Part shown: piece by piece, positions 11,101 to 43,129 of the stretch
Numbering within the stretch: the stretch's first letter is position 1
Layout: each line of letters opens with the position of its first letter
Source: Apostichopus japonicus
Lineage: Eukaryota; Echinodermata; Holothuroidea; Aspidochirotida; Stichopodidae
Direction: 5' to 3'
Assembly: GCF_037975245.1 (NCBI RefSeq)
Contig: NC_092562.1
Location: 10,455,001-10,519,000 of the forward strand
DNA: 64,000 bases
Made by a program: the position numbers and the translations under genes
Notes under the pieces: model-generated
Databases searched by the model: none
Told to the model about the DNA's origin: nothing
What the model saw: the letters and a program-made list of their open reading frames with translations, nothing else

Positions 11101-13409
11101 TGACCTACACTTGCACACAGAGTAGCCTACAATTAAATGGGGTTAGCCATGAACAAGGCCTGCCTACAAAGTGCCCTGACATCAGTAGTTAGCTGCTACA
11201 CTTGCACACAGAGTAGCCTACAATTAAATGGGGTTAGCCATGAACAAGGCCTGCCTACAGAGTGCCCTGACATCAGTAGTTAGCTGCTATACTTACACAC
11301 AGAGTAGCCTACAATTAAATGGGGTTAGCCATGAACAAGGCCTGCCTACAGAGTGCCCTGACATCAGTTGTTAGCTGCTATACTTACACAAAGAGTAACC
11401 TACAATTTAATGGGGTTAGCCATGAACAAGGCCTGCCTACAGAGTGCCCTGACATCAGTTGTTAGCTGCTACACTTGAACACAGAGTAGCCTACAATTTA
11501 ATGGGGTTAGCTATGAACAAGGCTTGCCTACAGAGTGTCCTGACATCAGTTGTTAGCTGCTACACTTGCACACAGAGTAGCCTACAGTTTAATGGGGTTA
11601 GCCATGAAGAAGGCCGGCCAACAGAGTGCCCTGCCATTGTCTACCTACTACAGAATATATATTACACTCCTTTGATATATGTTTCATTAATCCTCACCTT
11701 CATCTGAACTGCTATCTTGCTCTTCTTTTGCCTACGTTTACGCTGAGAGACAAGAACAAAAGTACAAAACATTAATAGAATTTAGATTACACACTGCACT
11801 GTACTAGTAAATTGTTGTAATCAGTTATAAATTGAATAACTTTATATTAGATCTGGCGAATCTCAAGTACAATATATATTTCTTAAGATCTACCAGCATT
11901 GGTTTGCTTGAAAAAAAAAACACAAAAATCTTGGGAATTGAACATAAGAAAATGCATAAAATTTCCAGCCAACCAAAGAAATACAGTATATATATTTTCC
12001 CAAATGGGCATATGTGTGTGTGGGGGGGGGGGGGTGGGGGGAGGTATGCTTAACAACAGTTCCTTCAATCACTGTAGAATTTTGTCTGGATTTAATGTGG
12101 TTTTTCTGGAATGTTCAGCAAAAGTTACAAAACTTGTCCTCCAAAAGGTCCATCACCATTCTACACTTACCATATTACTTTATGGATTTAGCAATCATCA
12201 AACTTACTTGTGATAAGTATATATGCTTCATTATTTTATTTGAACATGTAGGCAAGTGATGATGTAGTCCCTCACCCATCAGCTTGCTGAAATACGGGTG
12301 ATCTTATTGTAAGCTAGGTCAAAGTAGAATAAAGGTGACCTGACGTCATCGATTTTCGGGGACTTCACATGCCATTCCCAAATTAAAAGTGTCCCTGGAA
12401 ATGTCCAAAGATTTTAGGTACCGTCCCTGGAATATCGCTGAACTTATAAACAGACCCTGAATAAGTTTAAGAAATACCTGTTTGGCCTACCCTCTGTAAA
12501 GACAGCTTGAACCTACTGTAAGCTAAGCTGTGACAGTTTACGAGTAGGTAATACAAATGTAAATTTCATTCAAGGTTCACAGATAAAGGCATTAACAACC
12601 CATTGCTGACTAAGCCTTTTTTTCAAAATCACAACATGTAGGTATTAACCCTTGATGTCAGAATAATGGGGAAGGGATGGGGGGGGGGGGAGGTTGGCAG
12701 GGGGAGTTGCCATAGATCATGTCCATGGATTTCTTGGAATAAAATATGATCTCATTATGAAGCCTGTACTATACAGTACAACACAGGACTACTTTTGTAA
12801 CTCATCAACAATTAAGAATAAGAAGCTGAACATGTGGATTCTGGAATGTCATATACTCAGTCATATGTATTCCAATTCCCATGTCCACTCATTTATACTT
12901 AACTGCAACATACACATGCTATGTCTATTGTTGACTTACGAATAAGAATAAGAAGCTGAACATGTGGATTCTGGAATGTCATATACTCAGTCATATGTAT
13001 TCCAATTTCCATGTCCACTCATTTATACTTAACTGCAACATACACATGCTATGTCTATTGTTGACTTACTGTAACACCAGCCTCCTAGTCCTACAGTTAT
13101 GTGGCCTAGCCTACACAAATTGTCTAGAGTTGCTCACAATTTGTCGCAATATCAAGTTTAACTTTTGCTAGGTCAAGCGTAATTCACGCATGCGTTGAAG
13201 TTTACTGTATAACTTTGTTAACTCCATTGAATGGGTGGAAATATTCGATGAAAGTGTCTAGCACAAAATACACACAAATATGTTTACTTTTTTTCACTGT
13301 GGCAATTATGGCAGTCTTCGTTAAGGCCTTGGTGGTTTAAATTGTGATTGAGAAAGGTTACAATTTGAGTTACTAACACGTCAACTACGAACCAACTTAC
13401 AGTGGCCAT
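5076..13409 (-). CDS. MTAP: S-methyl-5'-thioadenosine phosphorylase (MTAP)
   Basis: MTAP phosphorolyses 5'-methylthioadenosine to adenine and methylthioribose-1-phosphate in the methionine and purine salvage pathway of the cytosol. Coding exons by splice sites and phase: 13401-13409, 11698-11742, 10249-10335, 9512-9570, 7926-8196, 7176-7418, 6001-6123 and tentatively 5076-5105 (288 aa; human 283). Visible motifs are the phosphate loop GGSGLDDP (about residues 23-30; human has GGTGLDDP), R67-H68 at the human R60-H61 site, TTACGS (99-104), [21 protein letters not shown] (from 203) and ATDYDSW with D227 and D229, the aspartates that favour adenine over the asparagine of purine nucleoside phosphorylases. 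Exon 1 codes only M-A-T; the ATG is followed by a perfect ACT|GTAAGT donor. Exon 2 adds a basic stretch, RKRRQKK, in front of the catalytic core. Introns hold a SINE, two MITEs, a 91-bp satellite and a 130-bp duplication. The identification is firm; only the last exon is uncertain. Confidence 0.94.
6500..6815 (-). mobile_element. tRNA-derived SINE, minus strand (MTAP intron 6)
   Basis: Read on the minus strand the unit begins near 6815 with an A-box-like segment around GTGGTTAAGGTAGTGG and has a B box GGTTCGAGCC (6746-6755 in complement). A shared body follows, 'CCTTGGTCAAGGCACTTTAT', then an 'ATTGCCTCTCTTC' block. The body matches the elements at 37683-37995 and 60098-60404. The distal end toward 6500 is less certain. 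Confidence 0.65.
7556..7720. mobile_element. 165-bp MITE, CAGG...CCTG ends, 6-bp target duplication, copy 1
   Basis: The element starts CAGGGATGAGGCTGGGGT and ends AAGCTCATACCTG; ends are inverted as CAGG..TGAG. It is flanked on both sides by ATAATT (7550-7555 and 7721-7726). A second copy at 20307-20464 has the same body ('TTTGCAAAAA.TGCGGTATAG', 'GAAATCACGGATTTTCCGCG') and is also flanked by a 6-bp duplication. It lies in MTAP intron 5. The ends and duplication length fit an hAT-related (hAT6-like) non-autonomous family; this assignment is inference. Confidence 0.8.
7926..8196 (-). other. MTAP: MTAP exon 5, central catalytic exon
   Basis: The exon enters in phase 2 (CG from the previous exon plus T) and codes 90 residues from H68 to E157. 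It includes [39 protein letters not shown] and SFYDG. The human RHGRQH motif reads RHDRQH here, so a glycine that is usually invariant is replaced by aspartate just after the catalytic-site histidine. The acceptor TTTTGACAG and the donor GAG|GTATGA are clean. Confidence 0.9.
8318..8944. mobile_element. 627-bp MITE with TTAA target duplication, AGCAGCATTTT ends
   Basis: TTAA (8314-8317) is followed by AGCAGCATTTTGC, and the right end AAAATGCTGCT is followed by TTAA (8945-8948), so the termini are perfect inverted repeats of about 11 bp. The body is nearly repeated at 32797-33393. It lies in MTAP intron 4, about 120 nt upstream of the exon 5 acceptor. TTAA duplications are made by piggyBac and Kolobok transposases; the AG start is shared with the other TTAA families in this window. 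Confidence 0.88.
11101..11640 (+). repeat. 91-bp tandem satellite, six copies
   Basis: A marker motif GAGTAGCC (once GAGTAACC) recurs at 11120, 11211, 11302, 11393, 11484 and 11575, an exact 91-bp spacing. Each unit also carries AATGGGGTTAGCCATGAA, AAGGCCTGCCTACAGAGTG and CTGACATCAGT. Copies differ by point changes only. It lies in MTAP intron 2, about 60 nt from the exon 2 donor. Confidence 0.93.
12814..13069 (+). repeat. 130-bp tandem duplication
   Basis: A unit beginning AAGAATAAGAAGCTGAAC at 12814 repeats from 12944 with almost no differences through the shared 'GTCTATTGTTGACTTAC' end. The near identity suggests a recent duplication. It lies in MTAP intron 1, about 330 nt from exon 1. 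Confidence 0.93.
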
Positions 13410-14869
13410 AATTGCGATGAGCTAGCTATAGCTATACGTTGTGGACGAAGAAACCGGAAACGTTACCAGACACCGAACTTGACCCAGTTAGTATAGATCA
13501 GTGACTTGACCACGACTCCTGTCAAAGGAAACGGCATGCGCTCACAAGTCACAAAGCGCCCTCAGAACCTATAATAGGTACCTACACATGACTATACTCC
13601 CTTTAGTGTGTTGTCCGCCCAAAAAATATACATCCGAAAAGTCAAGTTTTTATGGCTTGCATGTTGAAGAGCATGAATGGAAGTACATGTGGTGCACAAA
13701 TTCTGTCAATTGAAGTAATTTTAGACCCCCTTCAAGCCTCCCAGGAGCAGGGCAGCGTATGAAAATGGTTTACTACTGAGAAAAGTGGATTGTTTATAAG
13801 TGACGAAAACTTCAGGCTCTCATGGCAAAATATCTGCAGCGTCATGATAGGGAAATTGATAGTAATAATAATGGCCAACTTGTCAGCTATCCAGCGATGG
13901 GTAGCGTTAAGCTAGTGAGAACTCCTATCAAGACTTAGAGACCACATTACATTTGTGATTTTGTGTGTAAGATAATGGGGCTGCGTGAAACTTTTCATTT
14001 TAACTGCTAGAAGTCCCAAATCTGGACCAAAGTGGTTGCTATGGTGTGTAAAAATGGCTGTAAGGAAAAGTTTAAGTGATATTTAATTTTATAATTGTAT
14101 TTCAGTCTAAAAGCACCACAATTTCATGTGTGCTTCTATACATGAGACCAGAACAGCCTTCTGATGATGTCTGATAAGTTTTTCTTCCCAATATACTATT
14201 GGGTCATTAAGCCATGATCTGCAAAAGCTTCCGTACGTTGGTTCTTCTCTTCTATGGAACGAAAAAAGAAAAAAATATTTTGTTGTTTGAACTAAGTTTG
14301 TTGTTGCTGCTATTTTACTATATTGCTGTTGTTCGTTGATGTCTAACATTACTGTTTTTATGTCTAATCTCACGTTGATGTCAATTCACTTTCGTTGCTA
14401 TCTAAATTTTCGTTGTTATAACAAAACACATTGTGAAAATAAATCACTTCTTTTCCAATTTTTTTCCCAATCCTACAGATGATTGTCTGAAACAAAATAA
14501 AATCAGAAAAAAAAAATCAACAGCAAGTTGCTAATTCCGTGCAGAGCCAACAACATTTCTATTACAGAGATTTTCATGCTGAATATAGCCAATGATGTTT
14601 TTCCAAATTTCCCGCGATTTGATAGGCTAATATGCCCTTACCCGTTGTCTGCAAACATTATTGCATCTTCAGATTAGTTGAGTTTATTTCTCTATGTATC
14701 ATCCAAGGAAGAGACATAAATACATTAACAAATAGAGATAACACATTACATAATTCAAATGGCAGTCACAAGAGAGATACAAGACAAGAAAAAAGAAGTA
14801 AAAGTTCTGAAAGTGTGGCACCAGCACTACAGTAAGCGCTAGCCTGAGCATTGATGTGACAAAAAATTA
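13410..14869. other. MTAP promoter side and intergenic DNA
   Basis: The first 150 bases upstream of the MTAP ATG (13410-13560 in plus coordinates) should hold the promoter. An ETS-like ACCGGAAAC lies at about 13453 on the plus strand; I see no TATA box at a convincing place. The rest shows no gene. Short frames at 14107-14373 and 14632-14835 lack family features. Confidence 0.4.
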
Positions 14870-15215
14870 CGAGAAGGTTATTATTATCTTAATTAGCACA
14901 AAATGACTTAAATTGGAAATAACAACAGACTTCGAACGATTGCAAAGATCATGCATCTTAATCGAACTGGGTCTTGTTCTGAAATACGGCTTTATTTAAT
15001 AATGAATTCTTGCTTTCTAAAAAGCTGGGCACTCGAAAATGTAATAAAATTCCTCACCTAATTTATTACTGTTACATAAGTTACATATCCGATCATTAAA
15101 CACAATATCTTGTTATCTTCCAGAAATAATCGACATATTAGTATTGCAGCAACGATATTTACTCAAATAGTTACGGTTCCGGAGATCGAGGGTTTCAAAT
15201 ACTTTTCGAATTCAC
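14870..15215 (-). mobile_element. LINE relic, C-terminal CCHC-like region of a reverse-transcriptase polyprotein
   Basis: Minus-strand translation across stops gives a segment reading DIVFNDRICNLCNSNK, then G.EFYYIFECPAF, then after a stop a KMHDLCN...VVISNL block. This is the known C-terminal C-x2-C...H/Y-x4-C pattern at the end of CR1/Crack-like LINE polyproteins. At least two in-frame stops make it a dead fragment. No RT core is visible nearby. Confidence 0.72.
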
Positions 15216-15489
15216 CGGCCCGGGGTTGGTCTTGAACATTCTATACACTTTACAATGCGAATTACTATTGACACTCGGCCAGCCACACCTGTTTATACAT
15301 GTCACCTATAGTCTTAACTTAATCGCTCTACTTACCATGCTTGGGATGTAATAGGGTCAAAAGAATAATGAACTTGGCTGGCCCCGTACGGTAGGCTCCA
15401 CACATATGACATTCTAGCTTTGTCAAGAATACTTTTAAATTACTTAACCAAGGAGACGAATAAATGTTTTGATCGTGAGTAGTATATGT

Positions 15490-16325
15490 CGTGCCACTTC
15501 ACCCCCCCCCTGCATGGGAGCCTCTACTGGGAGCCGAATTCCCCCGTTTTTCCGGGGTCCCCGTTCTTTCGGGAGCCTTTGCCACATTGTACCGGCTCCC
15601 GTCTTTTCGCGCCACATGGTACTGGTGGTCTCCGGATATTGGGATCAGTTTCGGGGGCTCCCGTTTTTGTGATTACGCAACGGTCAGGCGGCACTAAACA
15701 AAGGCTCTTATTGGGTGATAGATGTATCTACACAAACAGCAATAAAAAAATATACATAATGTAGCTATCTGTTGTTTGGGAGCCGTTTCGGGGGGCCCCC
15801 GTTTTTGTGAAAAAATTATTCCCTGAAGCCTCCACCAAATCAAAAGAGAAGTCGTAGTACCAAACCAGCAATAGTTGCAAGACTTACCAATGCGATTAAT
15901 ATCCAGATAGTGATTTCCTACACACACACACTGCAGAAGGGAATGTATACACGTCTACGCTATCATCCTATCGCTCCCGTTTGTAACAGAAGTCATAGTA
16001 CCAAACCAGCAACAGTTGCAAGACCTGCAACAGTCCCAAACAACTTACGTATAACGGTGAAGCGGCACTAAACTAAAACGCTTATCGGGAGTGTTAGATC
16101 ATGGAGGTTTTTACCTCCATGGTTAGATGTATAGAAGATACCGTGCATCGGCGCCAAGGTCCTTCAAGATGAAAGAGATTGAAGCAAAACGAGTTGTAAC
16201 GCGACTTGATGATATTATGTCATCGTTATGTTGGGAATGCCCCTCCGGGGGGCGCAGGCATCCGTTTTTCGGGACCGTCTCCTGCTTTTCGGGCCGTTTC
16301 GGAAGCCTTCGTTTTAGCTTGTAAG
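15490..16325. repeat. GC-rich hairpin-forming repeat block with internal duplications
   Basis: The block alternates GGGAGCC, CCCCCGTTTTTC and CGGGGGGCCCCCG motifs in both orientations (15490-15680, 15778-15810, 16240-16315). Two sub-blocks are duplicated: 'GCGGCACTAAACAAA' near 15690 and 'GCGGCACTAAACTAAA' near 16062; and 'AGTACCAAACCAGCAA' near 15857 and 15996. Apparent open frames here come from the low-complexity GC sequence. It may be a degraded transposon; no clear termini or target duplication were found. Confidence 0.5.
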
Positions 16326-16404
16326 AGTAATATATTATGTATCGATAAAAGTACACTTGTTAAAGTATTTATAATCCTGAGTTTTTTTTTGGGGGGGGGA
16401 CAAG

Positions 16405-16771
16405 GGCGTAGGAACCGGGGGGCTGGGGGGGCGCCAGCCCCCCCAGTGAAAAATGTGGAGGGGCGGAAGTATCATTCCGCCCCCCCCCGCTCCGCAAGTC
16501 AGAAAACCCCTTTTTCATTTCCAAATGAGAAAAAAAAATCTCATTTGGAGCACCAAATTGCATCTAAGGCCTGGTGAAAATACAAAATTAAGTTTACAAA
16601 ATGCAGTGGGTGTTGAAGTGTGCTATATTGCACCAAATTGCATCTGAGGATACCTGGAAATGCAAAAAATTCCAAAGGGGAGGGGGACACCCCCTCCCCT
16701 TAGACCCCTCCCCCAGGCCGGCCATCAGTCTTCAGCCCCCCCCCCACTCAAAAGTACCTTCCTACGCCACT
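16405..16771. mobile_element. MITE-like repeat with GGCGTAGGAA inverted ends
   Basis: The left end GGCGTAGGAACC (about 16405) and right end CCTTCCTACGCC (about 16758-16769) are inverted. The interior is rich in G and C runs and ends with 'CCCCTCCCCTTAGACCCC'. A similar G/C-rich end occurs at 52670-52710. The target duplication could not be read because of flanking G runs. Confidence 0.55.
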
Positions 16772-16889
16772 GGGGGGGTGGGGGCATGTCAAAAGATTAT
16801 TTTCGTTACAAAAAGAGAAAGGAAAACATTTTATTGGGGCACAATTTTCAAAATTATATATTGAGGGGATTCGCCCCCCCTCCCTAACC

Positions 16890-17203
16890 AGACGCGTAGC
16901 CAGGAATTTGCCAACGGAGGGGCAAAAATGTAGGCAAACTATCAGAGCCATAGAAACAGCATTGCAAAATATCTAAGCGTAGCGCCACCATAGGTTGGCG
17001 CGAAGCGTACAAGAAAATTTTGGCAGAAAATGCCTCCCAGATCGCTGGAAATGGCACTTCCCAGGCCTTGTAAGTTGCTTCTTAGCATTTTCTCTTTTGA
17101 AATTACTAGCGATATCATAAAAACATTAATTTTTTTTAAATATGCTCAAGGGGGGGAGGCGGCTGCCCCTTCGCCCCCCCCCCCCTTGGCTACGCGCCTG
17201 TCC
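16890..17203. mobile_element. MITE-like repeat with CGCGTAGCCA inverted ends
   Basis: The left end reads ACGCGTAGCCAGG and the right end TTGGCTACGCGCCTG, an imperfect inverted pair. The interior shares 'AGCGCCACCATAGGTTGGCG' with the elements at 2430-2794 and 49912-50315, so the three are related. The G/C runs just inside the ends produce spurious proline-rich frames. Confidence 0.62.
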
Positions 17204-17673
17204 CCGACTTCTCCAACGCCCATACCAACCAATTCCAAACCATCCCGTCCGAAAATCTCCTTCGCTCCTGAAACGTCCTGCAGGGTAGAAATGTAATTAA
17301 AAAAGCTGAGAGGGGCGCACCAGAACTGACCATCAAGAGCCCACTTTTGGAATAATTAAAACGAATCGTGATAGTATGGCATCACTAGAAGGTAGAGATG
17401 ATGTTGATAGGATATATTGCGTCATTGGGTAATGCTATATCAAATATTTTTTCCAATGAGTGACCTCTAAAACAAGACTGCTAATGAACTTGCATTCACA
17501 TACCTCCTTTAATAAGAAATGTCATCATCACTACTAGTCTATGGGCACAAAAATTCTGCCTAATTAATTAGTGATGCTTTATTCAAATGATTTTCATTGA
17601 GTATACTGATGGATTGCCTTAGGATTGGTGCGTGTGTATGTATGGTGTGTGGAAAATGAGACTCTTGTTTTAA

Positions 17674-18021
17674 AGGCATTGAAGACTCGCCCCAAACCGT
17701 GTGCCGCGCTCTGGAAAAGTTAACTTTCCGTTGCTTGCAAGTGAAGTTTTCTTCTTGTCGCTACTAAATGCAGACAGTAGTGACACGTGATACCTTGTTA
17801 TCTTTTATCAAGACCTGAGATGTCCATCGCTGCTATGTACACCGTGTTGTGGGTAGCTGTTTGTATTGACTATACACTAGTGTCTAATTACTGACGGTAG
17901 TAAGCTGTGCATGTATTTTCTGGGATCGATGGTGGTGTCTAACACTTCTGGTACAACTCATTCGAAACTAGGTCAGATTACCGTCACAAGACGTTTCTTT
18001 GTGCGCGAGTCTTAACACCCT
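17674..18021 (+). mobile_element. 348-bp TTAA-flanked MITE (AGGCATTGAAGACTCGC family), copy 1
   Basis: TTAA at 17670-17673 and 18022-18025 flank an element that starts AGGCATTGAAGACTCGC and ends GCGAGTCTTAACACCCT. The ends are imperfect inverted repeats sharing the GACTCGC block. Other copies are at 29880-30242 (opposite strand), 43130-44123 (interrupted) and 44128-44357. This is the most complete plus-strand reference copy in the window. Confidence 0.88.
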
Positions 18022-18025
18022 TTAA

Positions 18026-20300
18026 GTGGTAAAGAATTCATGTTTCCATCAAACTCTTCATAAAACATTACAATGCAGGAACTAGATGACACAAGCAGAG
18101 AAGAGAATGGGGGAAAAAATTCAGTTTTTCCTTTTTATGTACAAAGCTTCCATAAGAGTTCATTTACAAGCTTCTCGAAAGTGAAAACCCCATGTACAAA
18201 TCAGTAATACATTTAATTTCTTGATGGATCGACTCTGTATGATAACAAGAAAGTTTTATCCCTCCACAACCCCCAATGGAGTACCAGTGCTGCCCTTCAC
18301 ATGTAAGGTGACCTCTGTTATTGGGGGGGGGGTCCTATAGTTTCAAATGTCCATCCAGAAACAAGAATTTTGTCCAAGATAAAACCTTGAAGGTAGCTGG
18401 AAGTCTAACTATTCATCACTCACTTGCAACATGATGCTGTCCTTGAATTACATGCTATATGAAATCATTCATTGATCTGGGTTGCCTTTATCTGTGACTG
18501 TGAGCATTTGTAGCCTAGTTGTAAAACAATCACAGATTATCCTAGCAAAGTTCTAGCTGTCTCTGTGTATGGGAGGCCAAAGAGGCAAAAGTGAAATTAA
18601 TTCAGGGCCTTGTTACACAATTCGGGGATATTCCAGGGACGGTAGTTTTAAAACCAGGGACTTTTTCAGGGAAACTTCCCCCAGAGTTAGTGGCCTCTGA
18701 TCACCTTATTCTAACGTCCAGACAGCTACCATTTCCTTCATATCGTTCTTGACGTTTATAGATCGAGTGAGGATGTCTCTTTCAACTTTTGAAACATCAA
18801 TGTATAATTCACAACTCGGGAATTCAAAGTTTTGTACATTTCCATGGATGACAAATCAGGTATTTAATATTAGTATTTAAGCACAAAACTACATTCCTCA
18901 AAATGTATCACTGCCTCGATGATTTTTTGTTGTTGCAGATCACCGTTCTGTAACATCTCATATGCTGGCCACATGATACAGTGCTACCATTGAAACAGTC
19001 ACAGAATCATATTATAGCTTAGCACAGGTGAAATATACATACAAATTGTATGGCTTCTTCATGTGCACCTTAAAGTGCATTTTGGAGGTATATATAGTAA
19101 AATTGTATAGAAGTGTCAAATTGACAATTTTAACTGTTTTCAATCATCAACAACATTTGCTTCTAAGGTGCTCATTACCATGTGTTTGAAACACAAATGA
19201 GATCTATAAAAAAACATAACAAGAGAATATTTCAATATTTAAAAAGAACTTCTTGTCAAAAAGTTAAGTTTACTATGGCACAAGGTTACTGTATGTATGA
19301 ATGCTACACTACCCATCCCCTCACCCCAGCCCCCACCCCCAAAAAACTAACATTAAAAAATTATATTAGAAGCTACACAGTCATCTATAACATCGTTAAC
19401 ATTTAATATGCATCCATGCTGTTGTCTTCATCATTAAAAAGAATCAACAAAATTGTTAATGATAACAGTAAGCGTTTAATCAATCAGAATCGATGTACCT
19501 ACCCCCTATGTGAACAGTGACGACAAACGTTGATACTATTATGATTTTACAGTCAAAAGCTTTAATTAGAAATTGAATATACATTTGTACTGTTAACATA
19601 AGCTGCTATTGTAACTTAAAACAACAGGTCACTACAATACATTTAATTAGAATTGACAAACAAGTCCGATAGTAACATAAGGAGCAAACCACTAATTATA
19701 ACATTAACAAGCCTTAAACAAAATTTACGTACTCTGTTCACATAGACTGATTTTGTTTTATTTCAACAGTTTAAAGGTTTATCCAAAGTCCATACGTAAT
19801 ATGTCTGCTCTTTGTTATCACAACAAGGAAATGCTGTTAATGGTAACGGTAAATGCATTTACTTCTGTTAACTGATAACAGTAACCAAGAGTCCATGTAA
19901 ATGCCCTCGCATTACTGCGACGACTTAGCAAATGCTGTTAAACGTAACAGCTAAAACATTTATTGAAACTCCATGCCTATGTCCTATGTAAAAACAAAAA
20001 TTTGGCTTTTCCTTTTATTACAACAGTAATATAAACAGATATCTAAAGTCCATGACTCTGTGTGCATGTTCTCTGTGGCCACAACAAGTGAATGTTGTTA
20101 ATGATTATATTAAAATCATCTCATCAGAAGTCTTCTGTTAACACTATAAGTTTTATGTCCTTTACTCCTTCATGAAGACAGTATTGAACCCAGAGTCCAT
20201 CATTTCCTGTGCAAAACTCTCTCTGTGACCTTGACAAGTGAATTCTGCAGATTATTATCAGATAACAGTTAAATCAATCATCTAGGCAGATATCCATACA
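18026..20300. other. Intergenic DNA between MTAP and SREK1 3' end
   Basis: No gene is visible. A fragment at about 18604-18720 with 'CCAGGGACGGTAGTTTTAAA' and 'CAGGGACTTTTTCAGGGA' resembles, in inverted orientation, pieces near 12360-12450 and, directly, 43030-43090: another dispersed repeat without resolved borders. The stretch from 19440 to 20280 contains repeated 'GTTAATG.TAACAGT'-like phrases at irregular spacing, probably an old degenerate repeat. The SREK1 3' untranslated region may extend into its right end. Confidence 0.4.
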
Positions 20301-20306
20301 GGTCTG

Positions 20307-20464
20307 CAGGGATGAGCCTGGGGTAAAAAAAATCACGGAACTTTGCAAAAACTGCGGTATAGGCTCCAGTTTGAGTATGCTACAGTTTGTTAGGATGTTT
20401 CTGTCCCCGACGTAGAAAAGAAATCACGGATTTTCCGCGAATTCGCAGAAAAAGTTCATGCCTG
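20307..20464. mobile_element. 158-bp MITE, CAGG...CCTG ends, 6-bp target duplication, copy 2
   Basis: The same family as 7556-7720, in the same orientation. It starts CAGGGATGAGCCTGGGGT and ends AAGTTCATGCCTG. GGTCTG flanks it on both sides (20301-20306 and 20465-20470). It lies about 130 bp downstream of the SREK1 stop codon and so is probably in the 3' untranslated region or just beyond. Confidence 0.82.
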
Positions 20465-20595
20465 GGTCTGTGTTTCTCGTTCACACAACAAGTCTTATAT
20501 CCTTAATGCTAATAACAACAACCCAGAGTCCACAGACTCCTTGTGCACTCTCCTCTCCATTACCCCAAGAAGCAAACATTGGCACTGATTAGCAT

Positions 20596-42363
<21,768 letters not shown>

Positions 42364-43125
42364 CTTTGCACTAGCCAACAAGCCTTCTGCAACTCACGAA
42401 AGAAATTTCGAATACGTGGGCAAAATCCCACTGTGGTTTTTAAATCAAGCGATAGAAATTTAGTTAGAAAATGTGTTAAACATTTTCTAATTGCACCATA
42501 AATCGGTGAAATTGAACACAAAAGACCCTCACGGTAAAGCAAAACGTGAGCTACCGTTTTGAAGTTTTTATGGACAGTAACCATTTCTCTGAGACAAATT
42601 ACGGCTAATAAAATTAGCTAGGAGAATGAGTAAACCGTCGATGATCGAGGGACGTCGTGAAAAGTTGTGTACTGCCTTGTCCAGTGTCTGGGATTTGAAA
42701 GACTGAATGATTTATCAGTGGGTAATAGCACAGTCAAAAGAGAGCGTTTTGCACAATATACGGTATTTGAACACTTTCGATATTGTGTTTCACTGTTTTT
42801 GATATTTCGCCGTCAGATCTACAACAATTAAACAGTACAGTTAAGCAGTGTAAGCCTACAGTACTGTAGTACTAGTTTAGCTACTGTCAGAGTCCGACTG
42901 CAGTTTAGGCTAACTACTACTAGTATATTTGTCTATGTTTATTTCTAATGACGTGTAATTATGCTAACGTATTAACAGGTAGGAAGGTAACCTTTCTACA
43001 TCTGTTGTGAATAAAATGTTGTATTTTAAAAGTTCAGGGACTTCTTGGTAAATCTGGTACTTTTTCAGGGACACTTGTCCCAGGGTTGGCTGATTAAAAT
43101 CACTAATTTAAGTCGCGATTTAAAT
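42364..43125. other. SREK1 upstream region
   Basis: This is the region 5' of the SREK1 start codon and should hold its promoter and 5' untranslated region. I see no TATA box at a fixed distance and no strong motif. A fragment near 43030-43090 ('TCAGGGACTTCTTGG', 'TTTTTCAGGGACACTTG') belongs to the dispersed repeat also seen near 12360 and 18610. Confidence 0.35.
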
Positions 43126-43129
43126 TTAA

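Noticed and set aside
11101-11640. CRISPR-like spacing of repeats
   Set aside because: The repeats are contiguous 91-bp units with no unique spacers, in an intron of a eukaryotic gene.
16206-17296. Proline-rich open frames
   Set aside because: They cross the borders of MITE-like repeats and consist largely of C and G runs; no splice context or family match.
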